From NCBI GenBank assembly GCA_000697335.1, contig JNEM01010327.1, positions 1 to 58,110 of the forward strand: a DNA stretch of 58,110 bases. Reading direction: 5' to 3'. The notes below the pieces were generated by a model that saw nothing but the letters and a program-made list of their open reading frames with translations, ran no database searches and was not told the origin of the DNA. Made by a program: the position numbers and the translations under genes. The DNA is from Conidiobolus incongruus B7586 (Eukaryota > Entomophthoromycota > Entomophthoromycetes > Entomophthorales > Conidiobolaceae). Of this stretch, positions 35,353 through 45,757 are shown piece after piece. Positions within the stretch are counted from its first letter, which is position 1, and each line of letters opens with the position of its first letter.

Positions 35353-37747
35353 AGTATTTCTGAGCAACACCAATAAATACCTAATTATGAATTGTTTATA
35401 CTTTGTATTTTATCGCGGCCTATCATCACGGATATGCCTCTAGTTCTTATTAATAAACTCTATTCTTATTATTATTTTATTTATTTTATTTTATTTTATT
35501 ATAATATGTTTATCCATTATCCATAACAGCAATAATATGGATAACTATTATTTATCACATTGTTGATTAATTAATTGATCACATTAATAATAAAATTATT
35601 ATTCTTTAGTTTTAAAAATTTATTTTTTTTTCTTATTAATTTTAATAATATGATTAATGAGAAATTTAAAAATTAATTTTTATCATGTTATATTCAACTA
35701 ATTTATTAATAATCGGTATTTATATGAAAATTTAAAGATATATATATATATATATTAAATTAAAATTTTCATTTATTAAAGTTTATTTCGATTAGAATAT
35801 TCTAGAAATTAATATCCTTTTTTTTTGAAAATAGCAAAATTTATATTTTGACATATTTTTAACATATGAAAAATGAAATAGAATATTAGTTTCAGAATAT
35901 TTTAATTTGCATATTAGAAAATTTTCATTAAAAATATAATAAAATTTTGGAATCATATAAATATTGAAATTATTGTATTGTATTTTGAGCAAAGATTGTG
36001 ATTTAATATATTGATGAAAATAATTTTTATAGTATGGAATTGTAATGTTTATATGATCAAAATACCAACTTACGAAACATTATGCAATATATTTATAATC
36101 TGGTATAATAATATATTTTATATGCTTAACTATATAAGATTATCGTTTATTTATTTTAAATTGATTATTTTATGTATAATAATTGCCCTTTCCTTAATAA
36201 GATTTAAACCATCAATCTATAAATTTTGGAATTTTTTCAATGTATTAAACGAATATAGTATATGACTATTTTAAAATTATTAAATAAAATATATAATATC
36301 AGCATTGTTTCTAATAAGATTATAAATAATATATTAATATCGAATTCATTTTGTCTATATTTTATCACTGTAATATATTGTTTAGGATTTTGCACAATTA
36401 TCAATGTGTATTTTATTATTTTGATTCGACAAAATAACTATATACAAAATATATCGTTAATTTTGTATATGGTATTGGCCTAGGAATATTCCAATAACTA
36501 TCCCTATATTATTGAAATACTAAAAAACATTTTTTAATGATAATTGATAAATCATATATCTTATAGTCCATTCTAATATGATTTAATGATTGCTAATATT
36601 AATCAAATTTGAAATTTTAATTGAAGTTGATTTTTTCAATTTATATAAAAAACAATTGGTTTAAAAGTATCAACTAAGATTTTAAATCGATATTCACTAA
36701 TTTATATTAAATTATGGAATTCATTTATAAATAATAGATAATTCAATTATATGAAAGTTATGATAAAATATGAAATAAATAAATCATACTTTATATCTAT
36801 TATGACTTTATAAAAATATTTAAAAACATTAGTAATTTATTATTTTATTAAAATTAAAAAAATCAGTTAATCAAATGATATATTTTCAATTATAAAACAA
36901 CTAAAATCATAGGATTACAAAACAATATAGCAATTCTAGAAATACTTTGGGTAAATTCAATTTATCACATTATCCCATCTTATTTTTCGATCTCTATTTT
37001 TGACCAATCATAATGATTTAATTATAGTATTTTCCATATCCTCATTTTCAAACTATTTTGACAAAATATTATTATATTCTGTAGTTTAAACTCATTAATT
37101 ATTCTATTTAATGCTATAAAGAATATATACATGATAGATCGAAATATAATTCAAATCAACAATATCATACAAGTTTGAAAATGTCACATATAAAATATAT
37201 TTATTTCAAAAATTGTTATTCACAAATATATTTTTATATATTTGCCCTGTATAAAATATTCTAAAAAATAGAGCTTTAGAATAATCAATAACATTGAATA
37301 AAATGAATTTTATAATGATTTTCTAATACTTTTATCTAAGGCCATAATATCCTATTGTAACATAGTAATCAATAAATATTATTAATTCTATAAGATAGTT
37401 ATTTATTTTACGGAATTTTTATTTGATGTAAATGATCTAAGTACAAGTTGAAAATTTAACAATTAAATAATATTGTTCTTTTGAATATTAAATGCTTTTT
37501 AATTATTAATAAGAGTTTGGTGAAATTAATAAGCTGATATTTCTTATGCCAATCAAATTTATCCAATTACAAGTTTAGGAGTACAATGTCTAGCATTTAA
37601 CTACGTACGCAGTCCAATTTAGCTTAAATAACCCTCATTTCCATAATAATTCTGCAACTTTAATCAACATTTAAAATCAACACTTTGCATATTACTTAAT
37701 TGAAATTATTTTTAATAACTAGATCTCTGTTAAATTTAATATAGAAT
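35353..37747. other. Intergenic, AT-rich, no gene seen
   Basis: A run of TTTTA repeats lies near 35475-35500 and a TA repeat near 35738-35754. Open frames at 36011-36483 are low-complexity Ile/Tyr/Asn peptides and are rejected. I see no clear core-promoter motif before the first metacaspase. Confidence 0.5.
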
Positions 37748-39205
37748 ATGTCTTATCCAGGTGCTAATTGGCGACAACAGAATCCTCCTCCACCAAATAA
37801 CAATAATAATAATTTCCCACCTCAAGGAGGGTATGGAGGTTACAATCAACCTCCTCCTATGAATCAAGGCTATTATAATCAAGGCCCTCCTCCTCAACAA
37901 TTTGGAGGCTACAATAACGGTCCTCCTCCAGGTGGATACGGTCAACCAAATAATTTTCCAGGAGGCTTTAATACAGGTCCTCCTATGAATCAAGGTTTCC
38001 CAGGTGGTAGTATGCCAATGCCTGATGGTGGGATGCCGATGCCAGGCAGTGATAATTTTGGATTCCCTCCTAGCAATAATCAACCCCATAATTTCGAAGC
38101 TAGAGCCCAAAACATGCCCTTTAATCAGAATCAACCTTATGGTGGAGGCAATAATAATTTTGGAGGTGGCCCAGGTGGGAACTTTGGAGGCCCTCCCCCA
38201 CCATATCAAGGAAATCCTGGACAACAAAATACTCAACCCTTACCTCCAAATCAACCTGTTCCACAAGGTTTTCACCAGGGTCAACAAATTCAAGTATCTA
38301 ATTTTTCAGGTAAAAAGAGAGCTCTACTCATCGGTATCAATTATTTCAAAACCAAAGCAGAATTACGTGGCTGTATCAATGATGTTCACAACGTCAAAAA
38401 CTTTATCACACAGCATTATGGATTCCGTCAAGAGAATATGGTTATTTTAACAGACGATCAAAAGGACCCTAACTTTATTCCTACTCGTCAAAACATGATC
38501 AATGCAATGAAATGGTTAGTATCTAATGCTCAACCCAATGATTCCTTCTTTTTCCATTTCTCAGGTCATGGATCTCAACAAAAAGATACTGATGGGGATG
38601 AAGATGATGGCTTCGATGAGACTATTTGTCCAGTAGATTACGAAAAAGCTGGAATGATCGTTGATGATGAAATGAATGCCATCATGGTTAAGCCCTTACC
38701 CCAAGGATGTCGTTTGACAGCCATCTTTGACTGTTGTCACTCTGGTACTGCCTTAGATCTTCCATATATTTACAATCACGAAGGTAAACTCAAAGAATAT
38801 AACCCAGGTAAAGTAGCTCAATCTACTTTGGTGAACGTTGGACAAGCTTATATGATGGGTGATTTAATTGGAGCTGCCATGAATCTGAAAAATGGTCTTG
38901 GCAAATTGACTGGTGGTAAAAAGGCTGCAGAAAAAAGCAAAAAAGAAAAGAGTTCACTTGCTGATGTAGTAATGTTCAGTGGTTGTAAAGATACTCAAAC
39001 GTCTGCAGATACGCATGAACAAGGTGTTGGTGCTACAGGGGCCATGTCTTTTGCTCTTATTTCATCACTTAAATCAGATCCTTACGGTCTCACTTATTTA
39101 CAGCTTCTTAATTCAGTACGTCAGATTCTCAGAGGCAAGTACCAACAATTACCCCAATTGAGCTCTGGTAGACCAATGGATATGAATACTAAATTTATGA
39201 TGTAG
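37748..39205 (+). CDS. Type I metacaspase, first tandem copy
   Basis: Metacaspases are calcium-dependent cysteine proteases that cut after Arg or Lys and act in stress response, protein quality control and cell death. The single exon gives 485 residues. Residues 1 to about 180 form a Gln/Pro/Gly/Asn/Tyr-rich prodomain (MSYPGANWRQQNPPPP, repeated NQGYYN and PPPQQFGGY). The protease domain starts at KKRALLIGINYF. It carries His274 in FHFSGHGSQ, the DGFDETICPVDYE segment and the nucleophile Cys330 in IFDCCHSGTALDLPY, and ends LSSGRPMDMNTKFMM. In yeast Mca1 and most relatives the residue before the nucleophile is Ser (DSCHSG); here it is Cys. The gene has no intron, unlike most of its neighbours. 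The second copy starts 1.8 kb downstream in the same orientation. Confidence 0.95.
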   Translation: MSYPGANWRQQNPPPPNNNNNNFPPQGGYGGYNQPPPMNQGYYNQGPPPQQFGGYNNGPPPGGYGQPNNFPGGFNTGPPMNQGFPGGSMPMPDGGMPMPGSDNFGFPPSNNQPHNFEARAQNMPFNQNQPYGGGNNNFGGGPGGNFGGPPPPYQGNPGQQNTQPLPPNQPVPQGFHQGQQIQVSNFSGKKRALLIGINYFKTKAELRGCINDVHNVKNFITQHYGFRQENMVILTDDQKDPNFIPTRQNMINAMKWLVSNAQPNDSFFFHFSGHGSQQKDTDGDEDDGFDETICPVDYEKAGMIVDDEMNAIMVKPLPQGCRLTAIFDCCHSGTALDLPYIYNHEGKLKEYNPGKVAQSTLVNVGQAYMMGDLIGAAMNLKNGLGKLTGGKKAAEKSKKEKSSLADVVMFSGCKDTQTSADTHEQGVGATGAMSFALISSLKSDPYGLTYLQLLNSVRQILRGKYQQLPQLSSGRPMDMNTKFMM

Positions 39206-40236
39206 AATTTTGAAAATTGATATGAATACTTGAAAAGTTAGAATTTTAATTTACTTGGTATTAATAAATATCATCATATATCACTCATAACAGTCTGTTG
39301 TTATATTTTGATTTTTAAGCATATTTTTATAAAGTGAGTTTGAAAATATAGCTTTAATTTTCGATGTAGTTTTGTTTAATTTGTTTGATGTTATAAAAAT
39401 AATAACATCAGCATTTTATTAATTCTTATCTGTTGATGTAAACATTATAAATTAAGTTGTATTATATTCATTTACTTTATTATAGAATCTTTTGACATTC
39501 GCACTGTTATAATTATTGTTATTTTAAATATAACATGTAGATTAATAAAAATTATATTTTATGAATTTGGTATTCTCTACAATTTATCAAATTTTTAATT
39601 TAAAGTATGATAAAATAATCAAATTACAAAAATAGTAAATAAAATAAAATATTATTCTAAGAAAGTATACTATAGTTAGATGACAGCTTGGTTAAAAATT
39701 TTATTTGATATACTAGGCAATTATTTACTAGTGATCTTAATTAGTACAATTAAAAATAAGTTTAATTACAGTGTTATAGATGAGCCATATTATTTCATAA
39801 AATATTAGTTAAATCAATAATAACTATTTTCATTAGAAAATCGAAAACTATGATATTATTGAATAGTAGCTAAGAAAATTTCAAGTTAATATTATACATT
39901 TAAAGATGTATATAATTGGTTAGAAATTGATCAAATTATTTCAAATAGTTGATAAAATTTTTCTCAATTTTGGATTCAAAATATATAAGAAACTTTCAAA
40001 ATTTGATAAAAATAATTTTTAAAAGAGCAATATTTTATTTTAATGTCAGAATAATAAGATGAAAAATAATTATAAAGATATGTATTCGCTTTAATTAAAT
40101 ATTCGATATTGTTATATAATTTATAAAATAGGATATATATATTAATGACTTTCAACAAATGTTATATTTTCAAATGGTTCTAAATCTTAATTTTATAATT
40201 TTGTATTTGATAGTTCAATTTAAATATGGGTAAATT
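39206..40236. other. Intergenic between the metacaspases
   Basis: AT-rich spacer. Minus-strand frames at 39976-40158 and 40180-40401 look like chance products or shadows of the plus-strand relic that follows. No part of the metacaspase gene is repeated here. Confidence 0.45.
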
Positions 40237-40875
40237 AACATTGAAATTGATGGAAGATTTAATGGGCCTATAATTAATGAATCCATTATTCCACAAGTTG
40301 AACAAAAATGTGGATAAAGAGTGTATGGATTTAGAGTATGACATCATTGGAAAAAAGATTTTATGACATATATTTACTTTTCGTCCGAAAAATGTACGCA
40401 AAAGTTAACTGATGAATTGCTTGAATGCTTAGTTAAATTCATAAACTAATAGTAAACAATTGCTTGGTTTCCTTTTAAATTGAATTTAAATGGCATTTTG
40501 CCTAATGGAACGGTTAAATTAAATTTAAAATACCCTTATAATAGGTTTCAGCTATTATTAGTGAAAAACAGGAATTTTTACCTGGCTCTAGTATTCGTTA
40601 TTTATATTGAATATTTTTGAAAGTTATCGGTAAAGAAATATGAATAATATTATGATATAATATTGCTGAATTCTTATATTATTAAAACCATTTCTATTAA
40701 TCGTATCGTAAATACAAAATATAGAGGAAAATTCATTTTTTGTTCCAATATTGCTACATCTCTCTCTAATTCAATTCACAATAAAGAACATTATTCATAT
40801 TTTAATAATCGCAAGTTGAAAGTTAATTGGTTTCTTGGCATTAAATTATTCAACAAGACTAGGAAAAAACTTTGA
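40237..40875 (+). pseudogene. Possible gene relic of unknown family between the metacaspases
   Basis: A single plus-strand frame over about 640 bp reads as protein-like, with about seven internal stops, all TAA, TAG or TGA. That is clearly fewer than chance would give at this composition, though not decisive. Peptide stretches include RFNGPIINESIIPQVEQKCG, WFPFKLNLNGILPNGTVKLN and FIFCSNIATSLSNSIHNKEH. I recognise no family. The final open part, 40663-40875, starts without an ATG. It could be a dead host gene; a real but unusually AT-rich gene with unseen introns is less likely. Confidence 0.3.
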
Positions 40876-41026
40876 AAGTTTAAAATTAACCCATAGTTTC
40901 AAGTAGGCAATCATTATAGGATATATAGCTATCATATCCATTAATCATTCGTAGCTTTGTATTTTTAATCCACTTCCCATATTCTAATATCATTTTGATT
41001 AAAATTTTTTAAAATTGATTTAGAAT

Positions 41027-42553
41027 ATGTCTTATCCAGGTGCTCGATATCGACAACAGAATTATCCTCCATCAAACAACAATTATCATAATAATTATCC
41101 TCCTCAAGGAGGCTATAATCAGCCTCCCATGAATCAAGGATACTATAATAACGATCCTCCTCCTCAACAATTTAGTGGATATAACAGTGGACCCCCTCCT
41201 CAACAGTATGGAGGTTACAATCAACCTCCTCCTATGAATCAAGGTTATTATAATAATGGCCCTCCTCCTCAGCAATTTGGAGGCTACAACAATGGTCCTC
41301 CCCCAATGAACCAAGGATTCGCAGGCGATAATATGCCAATGCCTCAAAGGAATATACAAATGCCACCAGGAAGTAATAACTTTGGCTATCAAAATAACAT
41401 GGGTGGATATTCATTAAACAACAATAATAACCAGCCTCCAAATTTCGAAGCCAGAGCTCAAAACATGCCCTTCAACCAGAACCAACCTTATGGTGATAGT
41501 AATAATGATTATGGAGGTGGCCCTAGTGAGAATTTTGGAGGTCCTCCACCATATCAAGGAAATTCAGGTCAGCAAATTATGCAAACCTTGCCTCAGAACC
41601 AGCCAGTTCCACAAGGTTATCAGCAGGGTCAACAAATTCAAGTATCTAATTTTTCAGGTAAAAAGAGAGCTCTACTCATCGGTATCAACTATTTCCAAAC
41701 CAAGGCAGAATTACGAGGATGCATTAACGATGTACATAATGTTAGAAACTTTATCACACAGCATTATGGATTCCGTCAAGAGAATATGGTTATTTTAACA
41801 GACGATCAGAAAGACCCCAACTTTATTCCTACTCGTCAAAACATGATCAATGCAATGAAATGGTTGGTATCTGATGCTCAACCCAATGATTCCTTCTTTT
41901 TCCATTTCTCAGGTCACGGGTCCCAAACAGAAGACTTGGATGGAGACGAAGACGATGGTTTTGATGAGACCATTTGTCCTGTAGACTACGAGCGAGCAGG
42001 TATGATTGTTGACGATGAAATGAACGATATCATGGTGAAACCCTTACCCCAAGGATGTCGTTTAACAGCTATTTTTGACTGTTGTCACTCTGGTACAGCT
42101 CTAGATCTTCCATATGTTTATAATCACGAAGGTAAACTCAAAGAATTCAACCCAGGAAAAGTAGCGGCATCCACGTTAGTGAACGTTGGAACATCTTACC
42201 TCTTGGGTGATTTAATTGGAGCTGCTATGACTTTGAAAGATGGTATTGGTAAATTAGCAAATGGTAAAAAAGTTTCAGAGAAAAATAAGAGAGAAAAGGG
42301 ATCACTTGCTGATGTAGTAATGTTCAGTGGTTGTAAGGATGACCAAACGTCTGCAGATACTCAAGAGCAGGGTGTTGGTGCTACAGGGGCCATGTCTTTT
42401 GCTCTTATTTCATCACTTAAATCAGATCCTTACGGTCTCACTTATTTGCAGCTTCTCAATTCAGTACGTCAGATTCTCAGAGGCAAATACCAGCAATTAC
42501 CCCAATTGAGCTCTGGTAGACCAATGGATATGAATACTAGATTCATGATGTAA
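41027..42553 (+). CDS. Type I metacaspase, second tandem copy
   Basis: This is the tandem paralogue of the gene at 37748, also intronless, with 508 residues. The protease domains have the same length and differ at few residues. All 23 extra residues lie in the prodomain, which has additional PPPQQ/GGYNQ and NQGYYNN units. Catalytic His297 (FHFSGHGSQ) and Cys353 (FDCCHSG) are present, as is the DGFDETICPVDYE segment, so it should be active. The DNA identity with the first copy is patchy. Blocks of about 45-75 identical bases alternate with stretches full of silent changes, as after gene conversion. The two genes share only the last few bases before the ATG, so their promoters differ and they may respond to different signals. 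Confidence 0.95.
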   Translation: MSYPGARYRQQNYPPSNNNYHNNYPPQGGYNQPPMNQGYYNNDPPPQQFSGYNSGPPPQQYGGYNQPPPMNQGYYNNGPPPQQFGGYNNGPPPMNQGFAGDNMPMPQRNIQMPPGSNNFGYQNNMGGYSLNNNNNQPPNFEARAQNMPFNQNQPYGDSNNDYGGGPSENFGGPPPYQGNSGQQIMQTLPQNQPVPQGYQQGQQIQVSNFSGKKRALLIGINYFQTKAELRGCINDVHNVRNFITQHYGFRQENMVILTDDQKDPNFIPTRQNMINAMKWLVSDAQPNDSFFFHFSGHGSQTEDLDGDEDDGFDETICPVDYERAGMIVDDEMNDIMVKPLPQGCRLTAIFDCCHSGTALDLPYVYNHEGKLKEFNPGKVAASTLVNVGTSYLLGDLIGAAMTLKDGIGKLANGKKVSEKNKREKGSLADVVMFSGCKDDQTSADTQEQGVGATGAMSFALISSLKSDPYGLTYLQLLNSVRQILRGKYQQLPQLSSGRPMDMNTRFMM

Positions 42554-42947
42554 ATTCCAAAAATATATATTATAAACCATTTTTATTTAACTTCAATAAA
42601 CCTTGCCTTGTATTATGATTATTAATTTTTATTTTAGTGATTGAGCTATGCTTGGCTTTCCAATCTTTGTTTTTTATCAATAATAAGTGTAGAACTAAAG
42701 ATTTAGGAATTCTAATATTTTTGATGGATTGCTAAAATTAGTTTATTCAGCTTTTTTTCATTCAAATAAATATTATTTGATTCAAACTTCATATTTCTTT
42801 TTAAGCATTAGCATTGAACTAACACAGTATTGAACGAATGTTATATAATAGTAGGGAAATAGATACTAATAGATTAATATACAATATTTTAATATCCAAT
42901 AATGAATGAAATTATCTGTCTAAAATATAATTTATTCATATACATAT
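42554..42947. other. Short spacer between convergent genes
   Basis: These are the 3' ends of the second metacaspase (plus) and of the gene at 42948 (minus). The DNA is A/T-rich and I saw nothing distinctive. Confidence 0.5.
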
Positions 42948-43830
42948 CTATTCAAGTTGTTTCTTTTTAATATAGTTTTTAAGGTCTTGTTCCTTTTGGA
43001 ATGGATTGCTCTTATTTTCAAACTTCTCCAAAAAGCGACGTTCTTTATGTCTAATTTTTTTGACTTTACCCTGATCGTACTCTTCATCCCATTCGTCATT
43101 ATCTTGGAATAATTTATTAACCTTTTTGTTTTTGGAATTATTTGATGATAATTGAGTTGTATCAGGATGAGTATCAACATTATCCCATTTGTCACCTTGA
43201 ATTATATTATTAGAATTCAATGTACAAAAATACAGAAAAAGTATATCTATATTTACCTAGGCTAGATGATTGATGGAATTTGGAATTCTTATTGGTTAAA
43301 TTTATCGACTCGGTAGGCTTCTCAGATAATATTTCTACTTGGAATTTGCCCTTTGTTCTCTTAGGCTGATTCTCTATCGTCTCTTCAGTTGAAGTATTCT
43401 TCATGTTGGATAAGATATCATTGACTAAAGTAACTTGAGGATCATTCGTCGTAGTGGAAGGTAGATTAGATGATTTTTTGCTAGCATTAGGATCGAATAA
43501 ACTATCTAAAAATCCATATTCACTATTTGTTTGATTTTTCTTTTTCTTTCCTTTCGTTTTGATAGGAGTTTGGTCTTCTTTATCTACCATTTAAATAAAT
43601 AAAATGAAATATTGATAAATATATAAAAATTTATTACCTTTTTGGCCAATGCTCACCGATTGCTGATTGCTAGATTTTTGAGGATTGACTTTAATATAAC
43701 GATTATAATCTACCTTCATTGTATTCTTATTTTTACCCTCTTTAAAAATAATACTCCTACTGAATACGGATTTAATCGTATTATTTTTAAAGGCGTCTAA
43801 TATCATTTCACTTGTTTTATCACTCGCCAT
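42948..43830 (-). CDS. Basic, probably nuclear or nucleolar protein with USP36/Ubp10-like tail
   Basis: Three exons, 43830-43638, 43583-43257 and 43195-42948, have consistent phases and give 255 residues. The N-terminus is MASDKTSEMILDAFKNNTIK. The middle is Lys- and Ser/Thr-rich and looks disordered (TPIKTKGKKKKNQTN, then GFLDSLFDP). The C-terminus is the most conserved-looking part: DEWDEEYDQGKVKKIRHKER, then a helical basic run and NPFQKEQDLKNYIKKK. The WDxEyDxGKxKKiR...NPFQ pattern resembles the C-terminal tail of the nucleolar deubiquitinases USP36 and Ubp10, but no protease domain is present here. A ribosome-biogenesis role is a guess from this tail and the composition. The gene model is good; the function is unproven. 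Confidence 0.75.
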
Positions 43831-45757
43831 CTTTTTTAATTATAATAAGAGTTAAATTAATTATTATTTTAATTAATAATTACAATCTTGTTTTAATTAA
43901 ACAAATTCAGAGAGTTTATTTCAACTTATTTTTATCCTATAAAGTATTATGGGATTTTATATTCAATTTTTTTTCAAATGAATAATGCAATTAAAAATTC
44001 GATGGTATCATGTAAAAACATCAATTTTATGATAATCGATATCAAATTTTAATTAATATTTATATGATAATTACATCTATTAAACTCAAGATAAGTTATT
44101 TTTCTGTGATTAAAATTTACACATACTAATTTTATTGTTTGTATTTTATCAATATAACCTATCATTATTTTGATTAAATGAACTCTCACTTAAAATAATA
44201 CAAATTATTATATAAAAAACGTTTTCAACCAACTGATCTAAAATTATATTTGCTCTTCCATGATATTTGAAGAAGATAGCTCCTTGAATCAATCACTTAC
44301 CGAAGATGTGAACATCTTGATAATATAACATTTATCACAAATTATCATAATAATATTATAACATTATTCTGATATAATTTCTATTTTTCAACTGCTATAA
44401 CCTCATGTTACTAAATCACATTTTTTATCAAAGATATTCGATGAATTCTCAAACTGGAAATATTAGACAACAAGTATTTATTACAGTAGCAATACTTTTA
44501 TAGAATTAAATCACGTGAAATCATTATTGTTAATGTAAAACTTTAGTATTTACTTTATTTTCTAAATAATTTTGAAAGATAATGAAACTAGCTGTATTGT
44601 AATTGAATTATTTGATATATAACTTCTAGAATCTCATTGAAAATTAATTTGAATGAAAATTATATCATTAAAATGTTAGCTAATATAAACATTACTTGAT
44701 TACGATACATAAAATATCAAATACTAAATTTAATCAAATTGAATAATTTTTATTAATAGAATATTAAAAAATTTTTATGTTACAGTAAAAAATTTACCTT
44801 TTTCAATACATTACAGTCATTAATTATTCTTTAAACTTGCTAATTTTTTTCAAGACTTAATATCTGATATCATTTTTAAACGATTAAATAATTATTCAGA
44901 AAATATTTCTGCCAACTTCAGAACTATATATGATTTACAAAAAATTATAGCAACATCATATACTATAATTTATTAACTTTTATATTATATTCAACATACC
45001 TGAGCATTAGTTATTATATCAAAATAAAATATAGGTATGTCATGTTGTTCAATAATTATCAAAATGAATTACATGTAATAAAGAACAATCGTTTTATATA
45101 TCCAACTTTAAAATGTATAGCATTAATAATCATTGAATTTTATCTAGCATTCACAAACCATTTATAAGCTTTTAACTTATTCTATATCAATAGACCAATC
45201 GTTTAATTTTCAAAAAATTGAAGATTACAAGTTTTATAAAAATTGAAAATCTTTGTGTAAAGTTTAGCTCGGTACAACATAATCGTTGTTTGAAATTAAA
45301 TATATTAAAATATATTTATTATTGTTGAGTTTGAGTCTTTAATGCTCATTCCTGATTATAAAATAGGAAAATATTTCATCAAAATATTATAGTTAATTTT
45401 TATAAAATTGCATTGTATTTGTAGTTCATCTGCAATTAAGAGTAAACAATAATTTCTCATTAAATAATAAAAATTCATATGACCCAATGAAAATTAAAAA
45501 TATCAAATTATACTAATAATTTGATCACCTTTTAATTCAGATGAATAATACCTGATGTATTCGTCATCAAATACTAATTATATTTTTATTATGGGATTAA
45601 TTTAATAATATTTAAATACCCCATGAATGTAATAATTTAAAATAAAAATATTAGATTCAAATACTCAACAGTCCCTACAGTGTTCTTAATTATTACATTT
45701 AAGAGTTAACAATTAGTATTTCTATTTTAGACTTAGTTTATTCATATTATACATTAT
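43831..45757. other. Intergenic between divergent genes, no gene seen
   Basis: About 1.9 kb of AT-rich DNA carries the upstream regions of the minus-strand gene at 43830 and of BLM10. One CCAAT lies near 45193. I see no cluster, TATA box or open frame of note. Confidence 0.5.

Noticed and set aside
36011-36483. Two adjoining open frames of 84 and 73 codons encoding hydrophobic peptides
   Set aside because: AT-rich codons alone give Ile/Tyr/Phe/Asn strings that look like membrane segments. No motif or splice link supports a gene.
37736-38236. Long minus-strand frame opposite the first metacaspase prodomain (similar at 41072-41392)
   Set aside because: Shadow of the repetitive Pro/Gln/Gly codons on the plus strand. 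The metacaspase frame is certain.
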